A stretch of 64,000 bases of DNA from positions 310,001 through 374,000 of the forward strand of contig NZ_CP042427.1 in NCBI RefSeq assembly GCF_009069125.1, written 5' to 3'. The position numbers and the translations under genes are program-made. The notes beneath the pieces are model-generated. The model searched no databases. It saw nothing but the letters and a program-made list of their open reading frames with translations, and was not told the DNA's origin. This document shows, in pieces, positions 23,712 through 33,028 of the stretch. Within the stretch, counting starts at the first letter, position 1. Every line of letters starts with the position of its first letter. This DNA comes from Buchnera aphidicola (Aphis fabae). GTDB lineage: Bacteria; Pseudomonadota; Gammaproteobacteria; Enterobacterales; Enterobacteriaceae.

Positions 23712-24092
23712 TTAAAATTGTATTATACGATCTGAAATATGTATAGAATTTCCAAGTTCTAATAATCCGCTGAACTGAAAAAAAGGAGCTAAATTTCCCC
23801 GCTTAAATCTAGATACAGTGTTATCTTCTATTATACCTCTTCTCAAAGCTGAACTAGTACACACATATAATTTTACATTGTGTTTTTGATGTAATTTTTG
23901 CCAACCATTAGTTAAATCAAATTCATCAATTGGTGATTTATTTATAATATTAGCATTAAGTACACCATCACAATAAAAAAAAACACTATTTAATACATGA
24001 TTTATTTTAATTAACGATTTGCAAAATAAAAAAGCTGTACTAGAATTTTGTGTACCATAAGCAGGACCTGTAACTAAAACTGTATAATTCAT
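23712..24092 (-). CDS. tusD: Sulfurtransferase TusD
   Basis: The catalytic subunit of TusBCD, which accepts persulfide on a conserved cysteine. [15 protein letters not shown] (7-21) opens it, and the active cysteine Cys78 lies in [15 protein letters not shown], at the same residue number as in E. coli. Length 126 (E. coli 128). First of tusDCB, 26 nt after fkpA. Confidence 0.95.
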   Translation of the reverse strand: MNYTVLVTGPAYGTQNSSTAFLFCKSLIKINHVLNSVFFYCDGVLNANIINKSPIDEFDLTNGWQKLHQKHNVKLYVCTSSALRRGIIEDNTVSRFKRGNLAPFFQFSGLLELGNSIHISDRIIQF

Positions 24093-24118
24093 TATATGTT
24101 CTTATATTACTTAATGTT

Positions 24119-24874
24119 TTAATTGTTTTTTGCGTCAATTAAATCTATATCAAAAATTAAAGTAGAGTTTCCTGGAATTCCATTTAAAGCAGTATTTCCA
24201 TATGCTAATGAAGGAGGTATAACTAATTTAATTTTTCCACCTTTTTTAATATATTTTAAACCTTCTTTCCAACCTAATATTACATCTTTTAATGTAAATA
24301 CAACAGGTTTTCCTCGACTATATGAATTGTCAAACTCTTCTCCATTAATTAAAGAACCTTTATAATGAACGGTAATCTCTGTATTTTCTGTAATTTCTTC
24401 ACCTTCACCTGGTTTTTCTATAATATACATTAACCCACTTTGAGTTGTACGAACACCTTTAGTTTGAGAAAATTTTTTCATATATAATTGTCCTTGAATT
24501 AAATTTTCTGTTTCATCTTTTTTGATTTGAATTTTAGTTGCATTTTTAAGTTTTTTTTCTAACTTTTCAAGAATTTCGGAAATTTCTTGACTAGATAACT
24601 GTAGATTATTTGAAATAGCATCTTGAATGCCTAATAAAAGACTATATTTATCTAGTTCAATTCCTAATTTTTGTTGTTTTTCAAAAGACTGATTGATATA
24701 ATTTCCTAACGAAACGCCTAATGCATATCCTATTTTTTCATTTTCATTTTTAAAAATTTTTTTATTTTCTGAAGAAGATTGAACTTGAGAAGTTGACTGT
24801 GTTTCTGAATATGAAGTAGGAATATAACATAATAAAAATAAAAACATAATTCTTTTTAGTAGAAAAAAAATCAT
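24119..24874 (-). CDS. fkpA: FKBP-type peptidyl-prolyl isomerase FkpA, periplasmic
   Basis: Periplasmic prolyl isomerase and chaperone. The N-terminus (1-23) is a signal peptide: a hydrophobic core after basic residues, ending near SYS. Residues about 40-120 form the N-terminal dimerisation domain and about 150-251 the FKBP domain, with GEEFDNSYSRGKPVVFTL and PPSLAYGNTALNGIPGNSTL. Length 251 (E. coli 270), shortened mainly in the N-terminal region. It precedes tusD as in E. coli; slyX lies divergent upstream as a remnant. Confidence 0.94.
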   Translation of the reverse strand: MIFFLLKRIMFLFLLCYIPTSYSETQSTSQVQSSSENKKIFKNENEKIGYALGVSLGNYINQSFEKQQKLGIELDKYSLLLGIQDAISNNLQLSSQEISEILEKLEKKLKNATKIQIKKDETENLIQGQLYMKKFSQTKGVRTTQSGLMYIIEKPGEGEEITENTEITVHYKGSLINGEEFDNSYSRGKPVVFTLKDVILGWKEGLKYIKKGGKIKLVIPPSLAYGNTALNGIPGNSTLIFDIDLIDAKNN

Positions 24875-24986
24875 TTATTGCTCCATTAAAGAAATTTTTA
24901 TTTTTTAAAAATTTTATATTAAATAATCTTTCTTAAGATAAAATTATTTTATATAATATTAAATAGAAAATAAAAAAAAATTTTAA

Positions 24987-25178
24987 AAAAATAAGAATAA
25001 AAATAATAAAAATATTTATCGTCAAAAAAAATATATTAATAAACTTACAAATAAAATTTTAATATATCAAAAAGAAATAAAAAATATTCAAGACAATATA
25101 AAAAATTTATCAAAAAAATTAAATGATATAAAATTATATATCAATGAACTATCAGGGATAACACGACCTCCACATTAA
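24987..25178 (+). pseudogene. slyX: SlyX-like remnant without a start codon
   Basis: The 349-nt gap between fkpA and argD holds a frame open from 24987 to a TAA at 25176-25178. It contains no in-frame ATG, GTG or TTG before the conserved part; an ATT at 25014 is the only plausible weak start. The encoded KLTNKILIYQKEIKNIQ matches the SlyX heptad pattern (E. coli RLAFQEITIEELN), and the frame ends GITRPPH-stop, like the E. coli PPPHY end. Orientation (divergent from fkpA) is the E. coli arrangement. Either a decaying slyX or a gene using a non-standard start. Confidence 0.6.
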
Positions 25179-25223
25179 TTAATTTATAATAGCATTTTTA
25201 TATCGATATTTTAAAAAACAACT

Positions 25224-26438
25224 TTATAAAGTTTTTTCTAAAGCACAATAAAAACGATTCATTCCTTCGATAATATCAGATTCGTTAATAATTAATGAAG
25301 GTACCATTCTAATTACATTATTACCGGCAGCTAAAAAAATTACACCTTCTAAAAATGAAGCATGCAAGATATCATTTATTTTTTTAACAAATTTTTTTTC
25401 TAAAACAATACCAATAAGCAAACCTATTCCTCTTATTTCTGTAAATAATTTAAAACGTTTATTAATAATATTTAATTCAAATATAATTCTATTTAATTTT
25501 TTTTCAACACCAGATAAAACATCTTTTGTATTAATAATATCAATCGTTGCTTCAGCAACAGCACAAGCAAGAGGATTCCCTCCATATGTTGTCCCATGAA
25601 TACCAGGTGTTATTAGCGATTTAATTTCACTAGTCGTTAACATTGCACTAATTGGAAAACCACCACCTAAAGATTTAGCAATAGTTAAAATATCCGGTTT
25701 TATTCCATAATGTTCATATGCAAATAATTTTCCAGTTCTACCTATACCTGTTTGTACTTCATCGAAAATCAATAAAACATTATATTTATCACATAACCAC
25801 CGAAGTTCTTGAACAAAAGTTTTTGAAGCAGGAATAATTCCACCTTCACCTTGAATTAATTCTAAAACTATTGCACAAGTATCTTTATTAATTATTTTTT
25901 GTACAGTTTCAATTTTATTAAATTCAGCATGCTGAATTCCTAAAGGATTAGGTCCGAAAAAATCAGAATATTTTGACTGTCCACCAACAGATACTGTAAA
26001 TAATGTTCTACCGTGAAATGAATTATAAAAAGAAATAATATTATTTTTTTTTAAATGATATTTCTTAGTAGAATAATAACGTGCTAATTTAAATGCTGCT
26101 TCATTTGCTTCAGCTCCTGAATTAGCAAAAAATACATAAGATGCAAAACTTGATGTAACTAATTTTTTAGCTAATCTTAAAGCTGGCTCATTTGTAAAAA
26201 TATTACTAGTATGCCATAGTTTTTTACTTTGATAATTTAAAACCTTATTTAATACAGGATGACAATGCCCTAATGATGTAACTGCAATTCCACCAGAAAA
26301 ATCAATATATTCTTTCCCTTCTTGATCCCAAATACGACTACCTCTTCCTTTTACAGGGATAAAACAATAGGGATTATAAAAAGGTAAAATTAAATTATTA
26401 AAACTATTTCTTGTAACTGATGTATTTTTTAATATCAT
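25224..26438 (-). CDS. argD: Acetylornithine / succinyldiaminopimelate aminotransferase
   Basis: PLP-dependent class III aminotransferase for arginine (acetylornithine) and, in E. coli, also lysine (succinyl-DAP) synthesis. The 404 residues match E. coli ArgD (406). Visible are FANSGAEANEAA (104-115), FDEVQTGIGRTG (225-236, PLP Asp226) and the Schiff-base lysine Lys255 in IAKSLGGG. Its pabA, fic and ppiA neighbours are gone; it now faces tsgA across a spacer with inverted repeats. Confidence 0.95.
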   Translation of the reverse strand: MILKNTSVTRNSFNNLILPFYNPYCFIPVKGRGSRIWDQEGKEYIDFSGGIAVTSLGHCHPVLNKVLNYQSKKLWHTSNIFTNEPALRLAKKLVTSSFASYVFFANSGAEANEAAFKLARYYSTKKYHLKKNNIISFYNSFHGRTLFTVSVGGQSKYSDFFGPNPLGIQHAEFNKIETVQKIINKDTCAIVLELIQGEGGIIPASKTFVQELRWLCDKYNVLLIFDEVQTGIGRTGKLFAYEHYGIKPDILTIAKSLGGGFPISAMLTTSEIKSLITPGIHGTTYGGNPLACAVAEATIDIINTKDVLSGVEKKLNRIIFELNIINKRFKLFTEIRGIGLLIGIVLEKKFVKKINDILHASFLEGVIFLAAGNNVIRMVPSLIINESDIIEGMNRFYCALEKTL

Positions 26439-26547
26439 TAAATTTCCTAAAATATGTATTTTAAAAACTAATAAACTTTTAAAAAAATAAAAAATATATT
26501 TTTAAAATATTTAAGGATTTAAAAAAAAATTTAAAAATTTATCAAAT

Positions 26548-26611
26548 AAAATAAGTTTAAATTAACAAAATTAAAATATACATTATATTTTATTAAATTT
26601 AAACTTATTTT
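26548..26611. repeat. Nested 16-bp inverted repeat (potential cruciform)
   Basis: AAAATAAGTTTAAATT (26548-26563) and AATTTAAACTTATTTT (26596-26611) are perfect reverse complements. The 32-nt interior holds a second perfect 9-bp arm pair, TAAAATATA (26572-26580) and TATATTTTA (26584-26592), around a CAT loop. Function unknown; it could extrude as a cruciform, bind a regulator or stop read-through. Confidence 0.6.
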
Positions 26612-26648
26612 AGCAATAAAGTAATAACTAAATAGCTTATTTATATCT

Positions 26649-26670
26649 AGTTTAAAAAATATTTTAAACT
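26649..26670. repeat. 9-bp inverted repeat sharing the GTTTAAA core
   Basis: AGTTTAAAA (26649-26657) and TTTTAAACT (26662-26670) pair perfectly around AATA. It shares the AGTTTAAA core with the larger repeat 40 nt to the left and lies just upstream of the candidate tsgA promoter. Confidence 0.5.
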
Positions 26671-26694
26671 TTTAACATCTTAATAAAATTGTAA

Positions 26695-26724
26695 TTGTAA
26701 TCAACAATATATTAAAAATATAAA
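26695..26724 (+). promoter_or_regulatory. Candidate tsgA promoter
   Basis: TTGTAA (26695-26700) and TATAAA (26719-26724) are 18 bp apart, about 50 nt before the preferred tsgA start. A by-eye match in AT-rich DNA. Confidence 0.4.
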
Positions 26725-26776
26725 ATAGTTTTTAATACTTTAAAAATTTTAAATTTTATAAAAACAGGTGAAAAAA

Positions 26777-27946
26777 GTGAAAAACATTAACCAAATAGGA
26801 CTTACATGGATTAGTTTTTTTTCATACGCTTTCACAGGTGCATTAATAGTAGTTACAGGAATGATAATGGGAGATATTGCTGCTTATTTTAATCTGTCTA
26901 TATCTCAAATGAGTAATATTTTTACTTGTTTAAATGCAGGTATATTAATATCAATTTTACTTAATTCTTGGTTAATTAATATTTTTTCATTAAAAAAACA
27001 ATTAATATATGGATTTATACTTTCAATAATTGCAATTATTGGCATAATATTTTCTAAAAATATATTATTATTTTCTATAAATATTTTTATATTAGGATTA
27101 GTCAGTGGTATTACCATGTCAATTGGTACTTTTATTATTACAAAATTATATTCTGGATCAAAAAGAGGATCACAGCTTTTACTGACTGATTCTTTTTTTA
27201 GTATGTCTGGAATGATATTTCCTATTATTACAGCATATTTGTTAGAAAATAAATTTTTATGGTATTGGATATATGTATGTATAGGAATGGTTTATTTTAT
27301 AATTTTCATTTTATCAGTTAGCGTAAATTTCCCAGAATCAAAAGAAAAAATAAATCATACAGAAAAAATTAAACAATGGAATTTTAATATAGTTTTATTA
27401 TCAATATCTGCGTTACTATATATTTTAGGTCAATTAAGTTTTATTTCTTGGGTTCCTCAATACGCAACAGAAATGATGAATATTAATATAAAAAAAACAG
27501 GTAATTTAGTAAGCAATTTTTGGATGGCATATATGATTGGCATGTGGTGTTTTAGTTTTATAATAAAATTTTTTAATTTAAACCGCATATTTGTTTTTTT
27601 ATCTGGTATTTCTGCAATACTTATGTATGTTTACATACATAGTTCAAATTATTTAATAATGAAATACATTATTATTAGTTTAGGATTTTTTTCTAGTGCT
27701 ATTTATACTATAATTCTTACATTAGCTTCATTACAGACAAAAAAACCATCCGCAAAAATAATAAATATGATTTTATTTTTTGGAACTATCGGAACATTAC
27801 TAACATTTATTATCACTAGTCCAATTGTCGAAAAAAAAGGACTGTATGCAACTTTAATATGCTCAAATATATTATATAGTATAGTATTCTCTTTATCTTT
27901 AGTAATTTTAGTAAATAGCAAAAATAAAATATATTTTAAAGAATAA
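26777..27946 (+). CDS. tsgA: TsgA family MFS transporter
   Basis: Major-facilitator transporter of about twelve membrane segments in the inner membrane; substrate not established. Nearly every segment aligns with E. coli TsgA, for example LTWISFFSYAFTGALIVVTG, VSGITMSIGTFIITK and GFFSSAIYTIILTLAS. I place the start at GTG 26777, because AGGTGA ends 5 nt before it and the first residues then align one-to-one with E. coli (389 residues). A GTG at 26768 in the same frame lies inside that ribosome-binding site. Retention in a reduced genome suggests a host-exchange role (inference). Confidence 0.92.
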   Translation: MKNINQIGLTWISFFSYAFTGALIVVTGMIMGDIAAYFNLSISQMSNIFTCLNAGILISILLNSWLINIFSLKKQLIYGFILSIIAIIGIIFSKNILLFSINIFILGLVSGITMSIGTFIITKLYSGSKRGSQLLLTDSFFSMSGMIFPIITAYLLENKFLWYWIYVCIGMVYFIIFILSVSVNFPESKEKINHTEKIKQWNFNIVLLSISALLYILGQLSFISWVPQYATEMMNINIKKTGNLVSNFWMAYMIGMWCFSFIIKFFNLNRIFVFLSGISAILMYVYIHSSNYLIMKYIIISLGFFSSAIYTIILTLASLQTKKPSAKIINMILFFGTIGTLLTFIITSPIVEKKGLYATLICSNILYSIVFSLSLVILVNSKNKIYFKE

Positions 27947-27980
27947 TAATTTTTTTATAAAAAATAATATTTCATATAAT

Positions 27981-28015
27981 AAATAAACTAGAATATAATT
28001 ATTTCTGGTTTATTT
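27981..28015. terminator. Bidirectional terminator between tsgA and trpS
   Basis: AAATAAACTAGAA (27981-27993) pairs with TTCTGGTTTATTT (28003-28015) with one G-U wobble around a 9-nt loop. It lies between the convergent ends of tsgA and trpS; the A/T flanks provide a U-run in either direction. Confidence 0.7.
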
Positions 28016-28034
28016 ATTTAATTAATAAAAAAAA

Positions 28035-29041
28035 TTAATCTATTCCTATAACAGAATATACTTTTTTTAAAGTTTCTTGAGATTTTAAACGAGCTTTAAT
28101 TGCTCCATTTTGAATAATTTTTTTTAAAAAATACTCATCATTGCGATAATTCATATAAGATTTTTGTAATTTTATTAAAAATTTAGATATACTATCCGAA
28201 ACAATATTTTTAAATTCACTATATAATATTCCATTTAATTCTTGTTCTAAAATATTAATTTCTTTATTAGTTATAGCAGAAAGAATTTCTAGTAAATTTG
28301 AAATACCTAATTTTTTATTAGTATTATAATATATTTTTGGAGGATTATCTGAATCTGTAATACAATTTTTAATTTTAAAAAAAATAGAAGAAACATCTTC
28401 TAATAAAAAAATAACATTATTTTTATTAATATCAGATTTAGACATTTTTTTTGTAGGATCTAATAAAGACATAATTTTAGAACCATTTTCACTAATAATT
28501 GGTTGAGGTACAGTGAAAATATTCCCATATAAAAGATTAAATCGATGAGCTATATTACAAGTTAATTCTAAATGTTGTTTTTGATCACTTCCTACTGGAA
28601 CAAAATTTGTTTGATATAATAAAATATCCGAAGCCATTAAAATAGGATAATTAAATAAACCAATATTACTATTTTCAAGACAATTTTGATTTCTTTTCAC
28701 TTTAAACTGAGTCATTCTAGATAATTCACTAAATTTACTAAAACAACTTAAAATCCAATTTAGTTGACTATGTTGATGAACCTGAGATTGCACAAAAATA
28801 ATACTTTTATTAGGATCGACACCGCAAGCTAAATATAATGCTAAAGTATCTAATATTGCATTTTTTAATTTTTTTTTTTATTTATCGTAGTTAAAGCATG
28901 TAAATCTGCAATGCAATATAAACAGTTATATTTATCTTGCATCTTTGTCCAATGACGCATTGTTCCAATATAATTTCCAATAGTTAATTTACCAGAAGGC
29001 TGTATAGCACTAAACAATATTGGCTTAGAATTAATAAGCAT
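28035..29041 (-). pseudogene. trpS: Tryptophanyl-tRNA synthetase, frameshifted at an 11-A tract (probably expressed by slippage)
   Basis: Class I enzyme charging tRNA-Trp, normally essential. From ATG 29041 the frame reads [20 protein letters not shown] with the TIGN signature (20-23) and stops after 58 codons, just past a run of 11 A on the coding strand (T run at 28869-28879). In the next frame the protein resumes without loss, through [27 protein letters not shown] and KMSKSD, to the stop at 28035. One extra A gives a 335-residue protein (E. coli 334). No other lesion is seen, so polymerase slippage at poly(A), known in Buchnera, is the likely rescue. Last gene of the aroK-aroB-rpe-trpS series. 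Confidence 0.9.
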
Positions 29042-29069
29042 AAATTAAAGATCCTAAATAAAAAAAGTA

Positions 29070-29756
29070 TTAATGAATAGACTTAAAATGAGAATATTTT
29101 AATTCTTGACGGATATTTTCAATAATTCTCTGATAGTCAGGATAATCAAAAATTCCAGAACCAATTACAAATACATTCGCTCCAGAAAAAGCTATTTCAG
29201 AAATATTTTCTAATTTTACTCCTCCATCTACTTCTAAAAAAATATCTAATGCATTTAAATCAATTCGTTTACGAACTTCACGTAATTTATTAAACGTAGA
29301 AGGTAAAAATGATTGGTTTCCAAAACCAGGGTTTACTGACATTAATAAAATTAAATCTATTTTATCTATCACATAATCTAAATAATTCAGAGAAGTAGAT
29401 GGATTAAATGCTAAACCAGCTTTACATCCGTATTCTTTAATTAAATTTATAGTACGATCAATATGATCAGTTGCTTCTGGATGAAAAGTAATAAAATTAG
29501 CACCTGCATTAGCAAATTGAGGAATTAAATTATCTACAGGTTTAGTCATTAAATGAACATCAATAGGTGCAGTAATATTATAATTTCGAAGTGATTTTAA
29601 AATCATAGGACCCATTGTCAAATTAGGGACATAATGATTATCCATTACATCAAAATGAATCCAATCACCACCTGAATCAATAACTTTTTTTGAATCTTTT
29701 CCTAAACGAGCAAAATCAGCAGATAAAATTGATGGGGCTAATAAAAAATTTTTCAT
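29070..29756 (-). CDS. rpe: Ribulose-phosphate 3-epimerase
   Basis: Interconverts ribulose-5-phosphate and xylulose-5-phosphate in the pentose phosphate pathway. Start at 29756 ([19 protein letters not shown]), aligning exactly with E. coli and with AGGA about 8 nt upstream; 228 residues. [17 protein letters not shown] and [11 protein letters not shown] carry metal and phosphate-binding residues. The gph gene that separates rpe and trpS in E. coli is missing; trpS begins 28 nt further on. Confidence 0.96.
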   Translation of the reverse strand: MKNFLLAPSILSADFARLGKDSKKVIDSGGDWIHFDVMDNHYVPNLTMGPMILKSLRNYNITAPIDVHLMTKPVDNLIPQFANAGANFITFHPEATDHIDRTINLIKEYGCKAGLAFNPSTSLNYLDYVIDKIDLILLMSVNPGFGNQSFLPSTFNKLREVRKRIDLNALDIFLEVDGGVKLENISEIAFSGANVFVIGSGIFDYPDYQRIIENIRQELKYSHFKSIH

Positions 29757-30080
29757 ATTAATTGTCCTATTTAATATAACTTTGTAGATAATTAATAATA
29801 AAAACATAAAATTTATAAAAATAAAAATATTTAATAAACTAGCATTATCAGTTTTTATTCGCTTTAATTTTTATAATATTAAAAATTATTTACTAAAAGT
29901 TATAAAAAATATATTTTAACTAAAATATTAAATTAAAGTATATAAATAATTTAGTTTAAATGAATATTATTTTACAAATAATACGAAAAATTCTTTTAAT
30001 ATTAAAAATTTTTACTTTTTTAAAACTAAGTTAATTTTCAAAAATAAATTATTTAAAAAGTATTCTATAGTATAAAAAAT
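29757..30080 (-). other. Gene-free spacer between aroB and rpe
   Basis: This 324-nt AT-rich stretch corresponds to damX-dam in E. coli. I see no open frame or recognisable dam motif, so both genes appear fully eroded here. Any rpe promoter must lie in it, but I cannot pick one with confidence. Confidence 0.6.
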
Positions 30081-31163
30081 TTATTGCGAATCTTTAATTG
30101 CAGTTAAAATAACATTTTTATCGATTCCAGAAAAAACTTTCGCTTTTCCTATAGAAACAGGAAGAACTAATCTCATTTCTCCTGAAATTACTTTTTTATC
30201 TCGCATCATATATGGTAAATATGAAATTGCAGACATATTTTTTGGTCCTTTTATAGGTAATCCAACTTTTTTCAATAAAGAAATGATTCTGTTATAATCT
30301 ACTTTTTTTAAATAGCCAAGTAATTCTGATGTACGAGATGCCATAACCATACCCACTGCTATTGCCTCTCCATGTAACCAACTACCATATCCAGCATGTG
30401 CTTCAATAGCATGGCCATATGTATGACCAAAATTTAATAACGCTCTAAAATTTTTTTCTCGTTCATCAAGAGAAATAATTTTTGATTTTAATTCACAACA
30501 TTTTTTAATACAGAAACACATAGACTTATGATCTAATAATAATATTTTTTCAATATTATTTTCTAACCAATTAAAAAATATTTCATCAAAAATAATAGCA
30601 TATTTAATAATTTCAGATATTCCTGAAATTAATTCGTTATGAGGCAATGTATTTAAAAAGTTAATATCCATAATAACCGAAGATGGTTGCCAAAAAGAAC
30701 CTATCATATTTTTACCCAATAAATGATTTACCCCTGTCTTTCCTCCAACAGAAGCATCCACTTGAGCTAAAAGAGTAGTTGGAATTTGAATAAAACGCAC
30801 TCCCCTTTGATAAATAGATGCTGAAAAACCAGCTAAATCACCTACTACACCTCCACCTAAAGCAATTAACGTAGTATCACGAGAATGTTTTTTTTCAAGT
30901 AAAGCAGAAATTACCATTTCTATTTCATTTAATGTTTTAAATTGTTCACCATCTGATATAATTACTTGGTCTACTTTTATCCCTGATTTTCTTAACTGAA
31001 AAAATACTTTATCTTTTAAAAGATTAGCTAATGTTTTATTTGTGACTAACATAGCTTGATTGCCTGGTTTTAAAGGAAAAAAAATATTATCTTCTTCAAT
31101 TATACCAGATCCAATACTAATTGGATAACTACGTTCACCTAAAACAACTTTTAACTGTTCCAT
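30081..31163 (-). CDS. aroB: 3-Dehydroquinate synthase
   Basis: Converts DAHP to 3-dehydroquinate, the second shikimate step; NAD+ and metal dependent. Start at 31163 ([20 protein letters not shown]) by alignment with E. coli; the three-residue longer frame from 31172 has no support. Length 360 (E. coli 362). [29 protein letters not shown] and [10 protein letters not shown] (zinc histidines) are intact. Forms a pair with aroK, 42 nt upstream. Confidence 0.97.
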   Translation of the reverse strand: MEQLKVVLGERSYPISIGSGIIEEDNIFFPLKPGNQAMLVTNKTLANLLKDKVFFQLRKSGIKVDQVIISDGEQFKTLNEIEMVISALLEKKHSRDTTLIALGGGVVGDLAGFSASIYQRGVRFIQIPTTLLAQVDASVGGKTGVNHLLGKNMIGSFWQPSSVIMDINFLNTLPHNELISGISEIIKYAIIFDEIFFNWLENNIEKILLLDHKSMCFCIKKCCELKSKIISLDEREKNFRALLNFGHTYGHAIEAHAGYGSWLHGEAIAVGMVMASRTSELLGYLKKVDYNRIISLLKKVGLPIKGPKNMSAISYLPYMMRDKKVISGEMRLVLPVSIGKAKVFSGIDKNVILTAIKDSQ

Positions 31164-31205
31164 AATTATCATACTCTAATAATGTGTTGTGAATAGTTAT
31201 TAATA

Positions 31206-31727
31206 CTATATTTTTTCTAATAAACGAATTATATTATATGCAACTGACTTAGCACTTTGAGTATCAGTATGAATTTTAAAATCCGATATTTCCTCATATA
31301 ATGGGTTTCTTTCAATCGCTAAATTTTCTAATATAATTCTATTTGATATATTTGTTTGTAATAATGGCCGTTTTTTATCTCTTTTTGTACGTGATAACTG
31401 TTTTTCAATTGTCGTTGCCAAATATATCACAATACCTCGAGCTGATAATATATTTCTATTTTCTTTAAATTGTACTGATCCTCCACCGGTAGCAAGTATA
31501 ATTCCTTGTTTTTGTGTAATTTCATTAATAACTTTCATTTCTCTTTCTCGGAAACCATTTTCACCTTCAATATCAAACACCCAACTTATAGTAGCTCCAG
31601 TACGTTTTTCGATTTCCTGATCAGAATCAAAAAATTCCATATTAAGTTGTTGAGACAATTGACGACCAATTGTGCTTTTTCCAGCACCCATAGGTCCAAT
31701 CAAAAAGATATTTCGTTTTTCTGCCAT
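31206..31727 (-). CDS. aroK: Shikimate kinase I
   Basis: Phosphorylates shikimate with ATP, the fifth shikimate step. From ATG 31727 the protein is 173 residues, equal to E. coli AroK, with P-loop GPMGAGKST (11-19), [11 protein letters not shown] with the shikimate-binding Asp, and ATGGGSV. A longer in-frame start at 31787 would add 20 unconserved residues and is not used here. Together with aroB and aroE it shows the aromatic route is maintained. Confidence 0.96.
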   Translation of the reverse strand: MAEKRNIFLIGPMGAGKSTIGRQLSQQLNMEFFDSDQEIEKRTGATISWVFDIEGENGFREREMKVINEITQKQGIILATGGGSVQFKENRNILSARGIVIYLATTIEKQLSRTKRDKKRPLLQTNISNRIILENLAIERNPLYEEISDFKIHTDTQSAKSVAYNIIRLLEKI

Positions 31728-32189
31728 ATTTTTATTACTAAAATAATTCGTTAAAACCACCTGTGCCGCATATATGAATGCTAGCAAAGATATAAAACGT
31801 TAAAAATAGAATAATTAAATTTAAATCATATTACTTCTAAATTTTTTAATTAACAAAAATATTTAATAAATATTCTAAATTAACGTACCTAGAGTATTCG
31901 AAAAAAAATAATATTATAAACATTTAAAAACTTTATAGATATTTCATGAATTATTTTATTCCTTATAGTTAATTAGTTATTTTTTAGCAAATTAGTTATT
32001 TTTAAAAAAATATTTAAAGATAGTTTAAAACTAAAAAATATATTCTATCAGAGTAAAGATTATTTTTTCTATATTTCTTTATAATTTTATTGCAAATATT
32101 TTTTAAATATTTTATAAACTAAAAACTTGACGTGATTTACTTTTTCAGATTAAATAGAACAAATATTTATTGTATTATTTTTTATTTAA
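31728..32189. other. aroK / tRNA-Ser divergent spacer
   Basis: This 462-nt stretch has no credible gene. It holds the candidate tRNA-Ser promoter (32127-32155) and a 14-nt direct repeat AATTAGTTATTTTT at 31971-31984 and 31990-32003. A slightly richer segment near 31740-31790 belongs to the region just upstream of aroK. Confidence 0.6.
32127..32155 (+). promoter_or_regulatory. Candidate tRNA-Ser promoter
   Basis: TTGACG (32127-32132) and TTAAAT (32150-32155) are spaced by 17 bp, about 35 nt upstream of the tRNA. The -35 matches consensus at five of six positions. Confidence 0.5.
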
Positions 32190-32274
32190 GGTGAGGTGTC
32201 CGAGAGGCTTAAGGAGCACGCCTGGAAAGCGTGTATATGGAAACGTATCAAGGGTTCGAATCCCTTTCTCACCA
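32190..32274 (+). tRNA. serX: tRNA-Ser (anticodon GGA)
   Basis: Class II tRNA with long variable arm. GGTGAGG pairs with TCTCACC in the acceptor stem; the anticodon stem-loop CACGC-CTGGAAA-GCGTG gives GGA. The sequence is very close to E. coli tRNA-Ser(GGA). CCA is not encoded, and the discriminator base is A where E. coli serine tRNAs have G. Confidence 0.95.
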
Positions 32275-32287
32275 AAAACAAAAAAAT

Positions 32288-32995
32288 TTAAATTAATAAA
32301 GTAGACTCTAGGGCTAAAATAATCATATCATCAAAACTAGATTCTCTATCTTTCGATGAAACAGACTCTTTTTTTAAAATATGATCAGAAACTGTACAAA
32401 TAGATAAAGCTTGTACTTTAAATTCAGATGCAACAGAATATATTCCTGCTGTCTCCATATCTATACCAACAATATTATACTTTTTTAAAATACCTAGCAT
32501 ATCTTGATCAGTATAAAATGAATCAGTAGTAAAAAAATTACCAATGTGAATTTTAAAATTCATTTTTTTTGCAGCTAAAAAAACATTATAAGTGATATTA
32601 AAATCTGCGATAGCAGAATAATCATGATTATGAAATTGAATTCTATTAAATTTTGAATCTGTAGAAGCACCTAATCCAAGCACAATATCACGCAAGTTTA
32701 TATCATCTCGTACAGCACCACAAGTTCCTATTCGAATAATTTTTTTTACATTATATTCTGTTATTAGTTCTCTAACATAAAGAGCAGCAGATGGTATTCC
32801 TATTCCATGGCTCATAACTGAAATTTTTTTATTTTTATAATATCCTGTATAAGCTAACATTAAACGTGTTTTATTAATTTGTTTAAAATTATTCAAATAA
32901 TTTTCAGCAATATATTTTGCTCTTATAGGATCGCCAGGCATTAAAATTATATCTGAAAAATCATTTTTTTTGCTATTAATATGGACAGTAGACAC
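32288..32995 (-). CDS. deoD: Purine nucleoside phosphorylase (DeoD type)
   Basis: Phosphorolyses purine (deoxy)nucleosides to base and (deoxy)ribose-1-phosphate. Visible are the N-terminal HINSKKNDFSDIILMPGDP with the phosphate-binding glycine region, SHGIGIPSAALYVREL, IRIGTCGA, the substrate motif DMETAGIYSVA and the catalytic aspartate in VSDH. Length 235 (E. coli 239). Lies 33 nt after deoB; deoC and deoA of the E. coli deo operon are absent here. Confidence 0.95.
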   Translation of the reverse strand: MSTVHINSKKNDFSDIILMPGDPIRAKYIAENYLNNFKQINKTRLMLAYTGYYKNKKISVMSHGIGIPSAALYVRELITEYNVKKIIRIGTCGAVRDDINLRDIVLGLGASTDSKFNRIQFHNHDYSAIADFNITYNVFLAAKKMNFKIHIGNFFTTDSFYTDQDMLGILKKYNIVGIDMETAGIYSVASEFKVQALSICTVSDHILKKESVSSKDRESSFDDMIILALESTLLI

Positions 32996-33028
32996 TTATT
33001 TTTTCCTTGTTTTTAAAATCAATATTTT

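Larger units (their letters stand above)
26439..26776. other. argD-tsgA divergent spacer
   Basis: This 338-nt gene-free stretch separates the divergent argD and tsgA starts. It holds a nested inverted repeat at 26548-26611, a second inverted repeat at 26649-26670 and a candidate tsgA promoter at 26695-26724. I see no remnant of the pabA, fic or ppiA genes found here in E. coli. Confidence 0.7.

Noticed and set aside
28035-28793. trpS as a 252-residue protein
   Set aside because: It would lack the TIGN signature and ATP-binding half; the missing part is present upstream in another frame.
31727-31787. 20-residue N-terminal extension of AroK
   Set aside because: Unconserved, and the 173-residue form from 31727 matches E. 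coli exactly.
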